A stretch of 64,000 bases of DNA from DAISKN01 sp963716925 (GTDB lineage: Bacteria; Acidobacteriota; Vicinamibacteria; Marinacidobacterales; SMYC01), in the NCBI GenBank assembly GCA_963716925.1, contig CAVQUX010000010.1, positions 124,001 through 188,000 of the forward strand, written 5' to 3'. Shown here piece by piece: positions 24,600-32,893 of this stretch. The stretch's first letter is position 1; each line of letters opens with the position of its first letter. A program made the translations under genes and the position numbers. The notes under the pieces are model-generated. The model was not told where the DNA came from and searched no databases. It saw only the letters and a list, made by a program, of their open reading frames with translations.

Positions 24600-25985
24600 A
24601 TGGCGGAAGCGACTCCAACGAAACGTCCACCTCTCGGCCTCATCGCTCTCATCCTCGTCGCCTCGGGCGCCCTCGCCGCCTCGGCGGGATATCTGCTCGA
24701 GAATCCCTCCTTGGGTTTCGCCGGCCGCTGGGTCGCGATCGCCGGCCTCGTCGCCTACGGACTGAAGCGCCGTTCCCTCACCGCCTGGATCCTGGTCTCC
24801 ATGGCGGTCGGCGCCGAGATCGGCCACGACTGGCCCGAGGTGGGTCAGGGCGCCCGGATCCTCTCTCAGATCTTTCTCAAGCTCATCAAGACCATCATCG
24901 CTCCCCTGCTCTTCGGAACGCTGGTGGTCGGAATCGCGGGACACACGAACCTGCGCCAGGTGGGACGCCTGGGCGTCAAGGCGCTCGTCTACTTCGAGGT
25001 CGTCACCACCCTCGCGCTCTTCATCGGGCTCGCGGCCATCAACCTCACCCGCGCCGGAGTGGGAGTGGTTCCGCCGGCGGCCCTCGAGTCTTCGGGGATA
25101 GCCGCGGTCAAGCAGACCACGTCCGACGTGATCCTCCACGTTTTCCCGGAGAACATCGCCAAGTCCGTCGCCGAGGGACAGGTGCTGCAGATCGTGGTCT
25201 TCAGCGTGCTCTTCGGGATCGCGCTGGCGCTGCTTCCGGAGGCCAAGCGCCGCCCGATGCTCGACTTCTCGGGTAGCCTCGCCGAGACGATGTTCAAGTT
25301 CACGAACATCGTGATGTACTTCGCTCCCATCGGCGTCGGGGCGGCGATCGCCTATACCGTCGGCCACATGGGTCTCGGGATCCTGGTGAGCCTCTTCAAG
25401 CTTCTCGCGACGCTCTACGTCGCACTGGCGTTCTTCCTGCTCCTGGTCCTCCTCCCCATCGCCCTCATCGCGCGGGTTCCCATACGGCGCTTCCTCGCCG
25501 CCGTCGCCGAGCCGGTCTCCATCGCGTTCGCGACGACGAGCTCCGAAGCCGCCCTTCCGCTCGCCATGGAGCGACTCGAGCACCTCGGGGTCCCGCGGCA
25601 GATCGTGGCATTCGTCATGCCCACGGGATACAGCTTCAACCTCGACGGGACCACGCTCTATCTGTCGCTCGCCTCGATCTTCGTGGCCCAGGCCGCGGGC
25701 ATCCACTTGTCCCTTTCCGAGCAGCTGCTGATCGTGTTCACGCTGATGTTGACCAGTAAAGGCGTAGCCGGCGTGCCCAGGGCCTCCCTCGTCATCCTGC
25801 TCGGCACCGCCTCCTCCTTCAACCTTCCCGAGTGGCCGATCCTCGCCATCCTGGGAATCGACGAGTTGATGGACATGGCGCGCACCTCGGTGAACGTGCT
25901 CGGAAACTGCCTGGCCACGGTGGTCATCGCCCGCTCCGAGGGCGCATTCCCGGAGCATCCGGTAGAGGCCGCCGCAGCCTCCTAG
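24600..25985 (+). CDS. DAACS-family dicarboxylate/amino acid:cation symporter
   Basis: 461 residues. The family hallmarks of GltP/GltT/DctA carriers are all present. The serine-rich hairpin-1 tip reads FATTSSEAALPLAMERL, helix 7 has FVMPTGYSFNLDGTTLYL, and helix 8 has GIDELMDMARTSVNVLGNCLATVV. In helix 8 the Asp and Asn residues bind the substrate amino group and cation. These proteins take up glutamate, aspartate or C4-dicarboxylates using Na+ or H+. Position 8 of the DMARTSVNVLGN motif is as in the family, so transport should be possible. The N-terminus has an extra pair of hydrophobic segments. It opens the transport island and converges on an MFS gene. Confidence 0.93.
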   Translation: MAEATPTKRPPLGLIALILVASGALAASAGYLLENPSLGFAGRWVAIAGLVAYGLKRRSLTAWILVSMAVGAEIGHDWPEVGQGARILSQIFLKLIKTIIAPLLFGTLVVGIAGHTNLRQVGRLGVKALVYFEVVTTLALFIGLAAINLTRAGVGVVPPAALESSGIAAVKQTTSDVILHVFPENIAKSVAEGQVLQIVVFSVLFGIALALLPEAKRRPMLDFSGSLAETMFKFTNIVMYFAPIGVGAAIAYTVGHMGLGILVSLFKLLATLYVALAFFLLLVLLPIALIARVPIRRFLAAVAEPVSIAFATTSSEAALPLAMERLEHLGVPRQIVAFVMPTGYSFNLDGTTLYLSLASIFVAQAAGIHLSLSEQLLIVFTLMLTSKGVAGVPRASLVILLGTASSFNLPEWPILAILGIDELMDMARTSVNVLGNCLATVVIARSEGAFPEHPVEAAAAS

Positions 25986-25997
25986 AGTGGACCCGTG

Positions 25998-26016
25998 GCG
26001 CGGGCCCCACCCGCGC
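25998..26016. terminator. GC hairpin between convergent genes
   Basis: GCGCGGG-CCCCA-CCCGCGC is a perfect seven-pair stem with a five-base loop, centred in the 36-base gap between the DAACS and MFS stop codons. There is no T-tract on either side, so it may only assist termination or block transcription read-through. Confidence 0.4.
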
Positions 26017-26021
26017 AGCGC

Positions 26022-27410
26022 TCAGGTCAGCTTCTGTCCGCGGGTCTCGCGCGCGAAGAGCAGGACCACCATCCCTACGACGTACACAAGGCTGACCGCG
26101 GTCGCCGCCTTGGCGTACGAGCCCAGCACGCCGTAGAGATAGCCGGTGATGAACACCCCGCCGGCGGTGACGAAACGCCCGAGGTTGTAGCAGAACCCGA
26201 CACCGGTGGTGCGCACCGCCGTGGGAAAGAGCTCTGGAAGGTAGATGGGAAAGCCGCTGGTGACCCCGAGGGTGAAGATGCCGACGAAGGGGACGAGAAG
26301 GAACACCGTTTCCACCCTCGACGTCGTGAGAAACGCGATCGGAAACATGCACACCGCCCCGAGGAAGTAGAGCAGGAACGTGCCCCGTCGCCCGATGGCA
26401 TCCGCGAGCGGCCCGAAAAGGAGGTAGCCGATGAGCGAGCCCGCGTTGAGGAGCATCACGCCGTAGCTCGCCTGCCGTTCGATATCGGCCGGGCTCATGC
26501 CTGCCGCTTCCGGCGAGGCCGCGGCAATCTCACGGATGGCGGCGGGAATCCACATCGTCCCGCCCCAGAGCCCGAGAAGCACCACGAACGCGAGCGCGGA
26601 AGCGACCAGCGTATCTCGCCTGAGCGCCGGGGAGAAGAGCTGCGTGAGCGTGAATTGCCGCGTCTTCGAGCGCCGCTGCTCCTCCCTCGCTTTTATCCAA
26701 CTCTCGGGCTCTTTGACGAGCAAGCGAATCAGCAGGACCAGAATCGCGGGGAGCGCCCCCACGAGGAACACGTAGCGCCAGGAGTGAACACCGACGAACA
26801 TGTTGGTGAGCGCGGCCAGGAAGAAGCCCACCGCCGCCGCGGACTGCAGGATTCCCCCCGCCCGCGCGCGCAGACGGTCGGGCCAGACCTCCGCCACGAG
26901 GGCCGCCCCCGCCGCCCATTCACCTCCGAGCCCGAGCCCGGTGATGAAGCGAAAGATCGCGAGTTGCCACCAGTTGTCGGCGAAGGCCGAGAGTCCGGTG
27001 AACAGCGAGTAGATGAGAATGGTGATGGTGAGCGCCCTGGTCCGGCCGATGTAGTCCGCGAGGACCCCGAAGACGATCCCCCCACACGCCCAGCCGATGA
27101 GCATCACCGAGAAGACGGCGCTGCTGTAGAAACCGATGTCGTTCACGCTCGCTCCTGGACCGAGGAGCTCGGTGATCACCGGCTTCTGCACCATCGCGTA
27201 GATGGTGCCGTCCATCGCATCGAAGACCCAGCCGAGCCAGGCCACGAGGAGCACCAGCCACTGGTAGCGGGTGACTTCGCGCACCCATCCCCACCAGTGC
27301 CACCATGCGCCTCCGATGGCGCCGTTAGCGCTCAATTCTTCCCTCCGTCGCTTTTCGGGCGATAACCATACCCGACGGACCATCGAAAGGCCAGGGGTTT
27401 CCAGTTGCAT
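26022..27410 (-). CDS. MFS transporter, sialate/aromatic-acid:H+ symporter type
   Basis: 462 residues, twelve membrane spans. The first helix carries WVFDAMDGTIYAMV, in which the two Asp residues are typical of the NanT/aromatic-acid branch. The A-motif GVLADYIGRTRAL lies between helices 2 and 3, its repeat GPLADAIGRRGT lies in the second half, and ELFPTAVRTTGVGFCYNLGR is the later signature. These carriers bring in monocarboxylic acids with protons; the exact substrate is not readable. Met10 (ATG 27383) is an alternative start, because the first nine residues are not family-like. It resembles the MFS protein at 30291-31517. Confidence 0.88.
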   Translation of the reverse strand: MQLETPGLSMVRRVWLSPEKRRREELSANGAIGGAWWHWWGWVREVTRYQWLVLLVAWLGWVFDAMDGTIYAMVQKPVITELLGPGASVNDIGFYSSAVFSVMLIGWACGGIVFGVLADYIGRTRALTITILIYSLFTGLSAFADNWWQLAIFRFITGLGLGGEWAAGAALVAEVWPDRLRARAGGILQSAAAVGFFLAALTNMFVGVHSWRYVFLVGALPAILVLLIRLLVKEPESWIKAREEQRRSKTRQFTLTQLFSPALRRDTLVASALAFVVLLGLWGGTMWIPAAIREIAAASPEAAGMSPADIERQASYGVMLLNAGSLIGYLLFGPLADAIGRRGTFLLYFLGAVCMFPIAFLTTSRVETVFLLVPFVGIFTLGVTSGFPIYLPELFPTAVRTTGVGFCYNLGRFVTAGGVFITGYLYGVLGSYAKAATAVSLVYVVGMVVLLFARETRGQKLT

Positions 27411-27473
27411 CCGCCGCCCGAAATGCTATCCTCGATTCAGCACTTCCCCAGCAAGCTCGAGGCAGGCGCCACC

Positions 27474-27707
27474 ATGAAGCTCATCGTCGTGCTCTGGGCC
27501 TATGGAATTCTGAAAGTCGTCGACCCCGCCCCCGAAGATCCCATCTATCTTCTCTACGACCCGGCCTGCCGGCTCGAGAGCGGCACGGTCGAAGTCCAGG
27601 TTACGAACTTGCTCCCCGAAGACCCGCCTCCACACGACCCCATGGGCCTGCTGACGCAGGACGGGCGTACCTGCGACGTGGAAGAGCTGGTGTTCTCCGG
27701 TCCCTGA
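27474..27707 (+). CDS. Hypothetical small acidic protein
   Basis: 77 residues (MKLIVVLWAYGILKVVDPAP...). The open frame continues upstream to 27405, but the ATG at 27474 gives the more natural start with a short hydrophobic N-terminus. It is acidic and proline-rich (LLPEDPPPHDPMG) with two cysteines. No family is recognised. It occupies the 297-base gap between two minus-strand transporter genes and ends one base before the stop of the DASS gene. It lacks a clear ribosome-binding site, so it could be spurious. Confidence 0.4.
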   Translation: MKLIVVLWAYGILKVVDPAPEDPIYLLYDPACRLESGTVEVQVTNLLPEDPPPHDPMGLLTQDGRTCDVEELVFSGP

Positions 27708-29180
27708 TTACCAGAAGCCCACGAGCTTCCACCACGCGAAGCCCACGGTGGTCCAGATGGCGAGGTTCACGAGAGAGACGAGGAACCCGACGCGCCACCA
27801 CTCCCTCACCTCCAGGTAGCGCTGGGCGAACACGATGGGGGCGGTCGTGGTCCCGTAGTGCGTGAGCCCGGCCGTCAGGTTCGCCAGGCAGGCGAGGCTG
27901 TAGACCGCGAGGCCGGGAGGCGCTCCCGCGACGATGAGCATCGCCAGGAACGGAGGGAACATCGCGAGGAGATGCGTGGTGATGCTCGCGAAGCCGTAGT
28001 GCGAGTAGAAGTAGATGACGAGGGTCAACGGAAGCACCCAGTACCAGGAGATGCCCGCCGTCGAGGAGCGGACCGCCTCGGCGAAGGCCGTAGTGGCTCC
28101 CGTCTCGTTCAGCACTTCTCCCATGGTGAAGAGTCCGCCGTACCAGACGAGGATGTCCCAGGCCGCGGATTCGGCCACGACGCGCTCCCAGCTCAGGAGC
28201 TTCGTCAACAGGAACAGCGATATCGCGAGGAACGCGACCAGCGTCACGTCCATGCCGTGCCACCCCGACGTCACCCACACCCCGGCGATGGCGGCGAAGA
28301 TCGCGAGTGACAGCGCCTCCTCCCCTCGAAGAGGGCCCATCTTCTCGAGCTCGCTCCGCGCATAGTCCGCCGCACCCGGCGTCTCCCGGATCGTAGGCGT
28401 CAGCAACCGATATACGACGTAGGGCACGACGAGGCAGGAGAGGAGTCCCGGAATCACACCCGCGAGAAACCAGCTCGACCAGCTGACGGGGATGCCGGCG
28501 ACATCGGCGGCGAACTTCGCGGCCAGGACGTTCGACGCCTGGCCGGTGAGGAACATCGCGCAGGCGACGACGCTTCCCTGGTAGAGCGCCGCCATCAGAA
28601 ACTTCCCCAGGAGCGGCGCGGTCGCGCCCGGGGTGGAGCCGTAGAGCTCGGCGATGCTTCGTGCGACCGGAAGGATGACCCCCGCCGAGCGCGCGCTGAT
28701 CGAGGGGATTCCCACCGCGAGCGAGACGTCGGTCGCGACCAGAGAGTAGGAGAGCCCCAGGGAGCTCCGCCCGAAGAGACGCACGAAAACCAGCGCCACC
28801 CGCCTCGCGGCGCCGGTGTCCTGAAGGACCCTCGAGAACAGCATCGCGAGGAGCACCAGCCAGACGGGAGGAGCGGCGAAGCCCGAGAGGGCCCGGACCA
28901 TGGGAACGTCGGCGATCGCCACCATGGCGGAGAGCCCGATGAGGACCAGAGCCGCGCCGGGGAGCGGCCGCAGCATCATGCCCACCATGGTGGCGGCGAA
29001 GATCGCCGTGACCCGCCAGCCCGCGGGCTCGATCGAGGAGGGCCGCGGGAGAACGTGGGCGATGAGGACGTAGATCGCGAGAAGCGCGAGGAGGTGCTTC
29101 AACCGGCTGGACCCGGCGAAGGAGGAGGCGCTCCCGCCGGAAACGACCTTGCCTTCGGCCGTGACGGGAACGGGCTCCAC
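27708..29180 (-). CDS. DASS (SLC13)-type dicarboxylate/anion transporter
   Basis: 490 residues with about twelve hydrophobic segments. The substrate-cation motifs of the divalent anion:Na+ symporter family appear as FLTGQASNVLAAKFA in the first half, in place of the usual SNT, and THYGTTTAPIVFAQ in the second half, as seen in the plant-type 2-oxoglutarate/malate translocator branch. WDILVWYGGLFTMGEVLNETG is also characteristic of that branch. It probably moves dicarboxylates such as malate, 2-oxoglutarate or succinate. It lies just downstream of the beta-propeller gene (stop at 29193), so it probably shares its transcript and possibly its substrate pathway. Confidence 0.9.
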   Translation of the reverse strand: MEPVPVTAEGKVVSGGSASSFAGSSRLKHLLALLAIYVLIAHVLPRPSSIEPAGWRVTAIFAATMVGMMLRPLPGAALVLIGLSAMVAIADVPMVRALSGFAAPPVWLVLLAMLFSRVLQDTGAARRVALVFVRLFGRSSLGLSYSLVATDVSLAVGIPSISARSAGVILPVARSIAELYGSTPGATAPLLGKFLMAALYQGSVVACAMFLTGQASNVLAAKFAADVAGIPVSWSSWFLAGVIPGLLSCLVVPYVVYRLLTPTIRETPGAADYARSELEKMGPLRGEEALSLAIFAAIAGVWVTSGWHGMDVTLVAFLAISLFLLTKLLSWERVVAESAAWDILVWYGGLFTMGEVLNETGATTAFAEAVRSSTAGISWYWVLPLTLVIYFYSHYGFASITTHLLAMFPPFLAMLIVAGAPPGLAVYSLACLANLTAGLTHYGTTTAPIVFAQRYLEVREWWRVGFLVSLVNLAIWTTVGFAWWKLVGFW

Positions 29181-29192
29181 GACGGCGCCGAG

Positions 29193-30288
29193 CTACCTGG
29201 CCCGCGCGGGCTCGGCCTTCCAGAAGTCGAGACCGGCGGCCTGCAGGCCGACCTCGACACTCCCGGCGCTCGCGAGGTCGGCGAGCGAGATGACCTCGAC
29301 GATTCCCGGCGCCTTTCCGATCGCCTCCTCGGAAACGAACGCGAAACGGGAGTCGGAGGAGACGGTGACGCCGTGCACCAACTTTGCCTTCGTCGGAATT
29401 CTCGCCAGCTCCTTCGCCGAGGCGACGTCGAAGACGGAAACCGACTGCCCCCGTTTGTTGCTGGCGATGAGCTTTCCGTCACGGCTCACCCCGAGGTTGT
29501 AGACCCCCGGTCCCGCGGGGATGCGCCGGACGAGCTTCCAAGCGGGGACGTCGATCTCCACGATCTCGTCCGACTTGTTGCAGGCGACGAAGACCCGGCT
29601 GCCGTCCGTCGAAGGCTGAGCCCAGGTCGGCGAGCAGGAAAGCTCGCTCATGTGCATCGAGTGCCCTCCGGGCGCGCCGTTCATGCCGTGCTCCTTGCCC
29701 TTTCCCAGGAAGGAAATGACGCGACACCTGGAACGTCCGCGCGTCGATCTCCACGAGGGCGTCGTCCATCATGCAGGCGGAATAGTGACGGGCTCCCGTC
29801 GGGTCGAGCCGCGAGCCATGGGGCATGGTGCAGGTCCGGATGCGCGCCACCTCGACCATGTCCTCGGTGGCCACGACCGACACCGACGAGGGGACCATGT
29901 CGCCATGGAGATTGAAGTTGACGATGTAGGCGAACTTTCCGTCGGGGCTCACGTCCAGAGACGCGGGGAAGCTCCCGAGCGCCACCTGGCCCAGGACCTC
30001 TCCGTCGGAGGCGCGGTACTTCAGAAGGTTCCCGTTGGGTCGGCCGTGTCCGAGGGATACGTAGAAGAACTCGCCGTCGGGAGACAGGTCGATTCCGTGC
30101 GGACCGTCGAGCTCGACCGGCAGGAGACCGGTCTCGAGCTCGCGCTCCACGCGCGCTCCGGAGGGCCCGAAACGAACGAGCGAGATCGTGTCCGACGACT
30201 CGGAGACGACCCAGACCAGATAGTCCAACTCGGGATCGGCGGGCGCAGTCGAGCTCACGAGGCCCGCGAGCAGCAGAATCGTGCGCAT
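29193..30288 (-). CDS. Exported YncE/cytochrome-D1-like beta-propeller protein (one frameshift as given)
   Basis: Starts at ATG 30288 with a short signal peptide (MRTILLLAGLVSSTAPA). The body is a seven-bladed YVTN/YncE-type propeller: DGPHGIDLSPDGEFFYVSLG, VSPDGKFAYIVNF, TGARHYSACMMDDALVEID, then DGSRVFVACNKSDEIVEID and DSRFAFVSEEAIG. The first part runs in one frame to about 29700 and the rest in another. One extra base in GGGAAAGGGCAAGG (29694-29701) restores a continuous ~364-residue protein (span 1096 = 3n+1). Such proteins are usually binding or redox-accessory proteins, but there is no haem motif here. It sits two bases after the MFS stop and 12 bases before the DASS gene, so MFS, propeller and DASS form one operon. 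Confidence 0.8.
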
Positions 30289-30290
30289 GG

Positions 30291-31517
30291 CTAGTCGAGT
30301 ATCTTGCCCTTCGTTTCGGGAAGCAACCAGGCGAGCGCCGCAGCGAGCAGGAACGCGGCGGAGATCACGAGAAACGCGGTCCCGAAGCCGGAGGTATCGG
30401 CCAGACGTCCTACGATGAACGGTGCGGAGGCGCTCGCGATTCGTCCCACGTTGTAGGTGAAGCCCTGGGCCGTCACCCGGATGCGCGTGGGGAAGAGCTC
30501 GGCGGTGATGGCGCCGAAGCCCGAGAAGTATCCGGTGCCGAAGAAACCCACGGCGGGGCCGAGCAACAGAAGCGCCCAGGGTGCTCTCACCATCCCATAG
30601 ACCGGAACCACCGCCGCGGCGACGAGCAGGTACAGAAGGTACGCCTGCCGCCTCCCCATGCGGTCGGCGACGAAGCCGAAGGTCACGTAGCCCAGGAACT
30701 GTCCGGCGGTGAGGACGATGAACCAGAGTGAGGAGTCGACGAGCGTGAGACCCGCTCCTCCGTCGTCCAGTGGACGCTTGAGGTAGGTGGGAATCCAGGT
30801 GAAGAGGCCCCACCAGGCGAACATGGTGCCGGCGTTCATCAGCGTCGCGAGAATCGCGTGGCGGCGGTACGAGGAGGAGAAGATCTCGGAAAGTCCGAGG
30901 CCCTCGACCTTCGGCTGGTCGCGCTGCGCCTGGACCCAGATCTCGGGCTCGGGAACGCGTCTTCGGATCCAGAGGGTGATGAGCGCCGGCAGGATTCCGG
31001 CGATGAACACTCCCCTCCACCCGAAGAAGGGAACGAGGGTCATGCTGAGCAGGGCGGCGAGGGCGGAGCCGACGGCCCAGGAGCTCTGCATGATCCCGAG
31101 GGCCTTTCCCCGATGCTCTGGAGGCCAGGTCTCCGCGACGAGCGCCGCGCCCGTCGCCCACTCGCCTCCGAAGCCGAGGCCCAGGAAGAAGCGGAACAGA
31201 GCGAGCTGGGTCACCGTCTGCGCCAGCCCGCAGGCGGCGGTGAAGACCGAATACAGAAGGATGCTCGCCATGAGCGCCCGGGTGCGTCCCATGCGGTCGG
31301 CGATGACTCCGAACAGAAACCCACCCGCCGCGGAGGCGAGCAGGGTGATCGAGGCCAGGAGCCCGCCGGTCCCGGAGTCCATGTCCAGGTCCCGCATCAC
31401 CTCGAGAAGGACCAGGGCGTAGATCTGGACGTCCATGCTGTCGAGCATCCAGCCGAGGGAGGCGGCGAGAAGACTCCGCCGCTGCTCGGGCGTGGCGGTG
31501 CGGAGGAAGGAAAACAT
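30291..31517 (-). CDS. MFS transporter, sialate/aromatic-acid:H+ symporter type
   Basis: 408 residues, twelve spans. Helix 1 holds WMLDSMDVQIYALVL with paired Asp residues. The A-motif GVIADRMGRTRAL follows, its repeat GFVADRMGRRQAY is in the second half, and AELFPTRIRVTAQGFTYNVGR is the helix-10/11 signature. It is closely similar in layout to the MFS protein at 26022-27410, suggesting an old duplication inside this transport island. It is the first gene of the MFS, propeller, DASS operon. The 65 bases upstream of its start (31518-31582) contain a short direct repeat of ATCAGTT. Confidence 0.9.
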   Translation of the reverse strand: MFSFLRTATPEQRRSLLAASLGWMLDSMDVQIYALVLLEVMRDLDMDSGTGGLLASITLLASAAGGFLFGVIADRMGRTRALMASILLYSVFTAACGLAQTVTQLALFRFFLGLGFGGEWATGAALVAETWPPEHRGKALGIMQSSWAVGSALAALLSMTLVPFFGWRGVFIAGILPALITLWIRRRVPEPEIWVQAQRDQPKVEGLGLSEIFSSSYRRHAILATLMNAGTMFAWWGLFTWIPTYLKRPLDDGGAGLTLVDSSLWFIVLTAGQFLGYVTFGFVADRMGRRQAYLLYLLVAAAVVPVYGMVRAPWALLLLGPAVGFFGTGYFSGFGAITAELFPTRIRVTAQGFTYNVGRIASASAPFIVGRLADTSGFGTAFLVISAAFLLAAALAWLLPETKGKILD

Positions 31518-31582
31518 GGACCAATGGTCAGGGATCAGTTATCAGTTATCCGATGCGGACGCCACTGATATCCGTTCGTGCC

Positions 31583-32857
31583 TCATTCCTTCCCGTAGCC
31601 GACCAAGCTGGGCGTCTTCCACCCAATCCAGAGGACCGCGACCAGGCACGCGACTCCCCCGCTCACGACCGAGACCGCGGGGCCGAGCGCTTGCGCAACC
31701 AGGCCCGCCTCGAGCTCGCCGAGCTGCGGTCCGCCCATGAAGAACATCATGTTCACGCTCGTCATCCGCCCCCGCATGGAATCGGGGGTGTGCATGTGGC
31801 GGATGATGTTCCGAAGGACGGTGCTCACCATGTCGGAAGCTCCGACCAGGAACAGACAGCCAAACGTGAGCCAGAAGACGGTCGAGACTCCGAAGGCGAT
31901 GGTCGCGAGCGCGTAGGCGACGACGCTTCCCATGAGCACCCGTCCCCGTCGCTCGATCCGGCTCACCAACGGAACCATGGCGACGCTGGTCAGCATCGCC
32001 CCCATCGCCGGCGCTCCCACCAGAAGGCCGTAGCCTCGAGGGCCCACTCCGAGGATGTCCTGGGCGAAGATGGGAAGGAGCGCCTGGGCGGAGGCGAAGA
32101 ACGTCGCGAAAAAGTCGAGGAGCATCGTCGAGCGGATGAGAGGTTGTCGAAACACCCACCGCACACCTTCCACCCCGGCGCGGAAGCTCAGCTCGCTTCT
32201 CTCCCGCTCGGGGCGCGCGGGAACGTCTTTCATCGCCAGGAGCATCCCCAGCAGAACCACGAAGCTCGCGGCATCGACGGCGTAGACCCAGGCTACGCTG
32301 GTGACGGCGATGATGAGACCGCCCACCATCGGACCCAGCACCGAAGCGGCCTGGAACATCGTGCTGTTCAGGCTGATGGCGTTCTGAAGATGCTCCCGGG
32401 GCACGAGCGAGGGAAAGAGCGACTGGCGCGCAGGATTGTCGAAGGACCCCAGGGCGGCGCTGGCGGCCGCGAGAAGGTACACGACGGGAAGCGCGTCCCG
32501 GCCGGTGAAGGCCACGAGCGCCAGAGTCCCCGAGACCGCCATCATCGAAACGTTCGTCAGCAACATCAGCTTCCGCCGGTCGCTGGCGTCGGCGACGATG
32601 CCGCTCACGAACGAGAACAAGATGAGGGGAGCGACGCGCACCAGACCGACGATCCCCAGCGCCAGCGCCTTCTGCGAGGGGGGCGCCAGGAGCGACACGT
32701 GCCAGAGAATGGCGGCGGTGCGCATGAACGAGCCCGACATCGAGACCAGGGTCCCGAGCCAGAGGAGCCGGAAGTTGCGGTGCGTGAGGGCGACGAGCGA
32801 AGAGCGCAGCACGGAAGTCAGGGGCGGAGTGCGGCCGCCTCCGGCCGCGCCCCGCAT
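31583..32857 (-). CDS. MFS transporter, EntS/MFS_3-like exporter
   Basis: 424 residues, twelve spans. The N-terminus FRLLWLGTLVSMSGSFMRTAAI and the phrase LPVVYLLAAASAALGSFDNPAR then QSLFPSLV mark the MFS_3 (enterobactin exporter-like) branch. VADASDRRKLML is the A-motif equivalent. LNSTMFQAASVLGPMVGGL is another family mark. Members export siderophores or drugs, or are uncharacterised; the substrate is unknown here. It lies 36 bases downstream of the APC gene and points at the next MFS gene. Confidence 0.9.
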   Translation of the reverse strand: MRGAAGGGRTPPLTSVLRSSLVALTHRNFRLLWLGTLVSMSGSFMRTAAILWHVSLLAPPSQKALALGIVGLVRVAPLILFSFVSGIVADASDRRKLMLLTNVSMMAVSGTLALVAFTGRDALPVVYLLAAASAALGSFDNPARQSLFPSLVPREHLQNAISLNSTMFQAASVLGPMVGGLIIAVTSVAWVYAVDAASFVVLLGMLLAMKDVPARPERERSELSFRAGVEGVRWVFRQPLIRSTMLLDFFATFFASAQALLPIFAQDILGVGPRGYGLLVGAPAMGAMLTSVAMVPLVSRIERRGRVLMGSVVAYALATIAFGVSTVFWLTFGCLFLVGASDMVSTVLRNIIRHMHTPDSMRGRMTSVNMMFFMGGPQLGELEAGLVAQALGPAVSVVSGGVACLVAVLWIGWKTPSLVGYGKE

Positions 32858-32893
32858 CGAAACTCTTTCCCTGCCGGCGCTCGCCTGGCTCGC

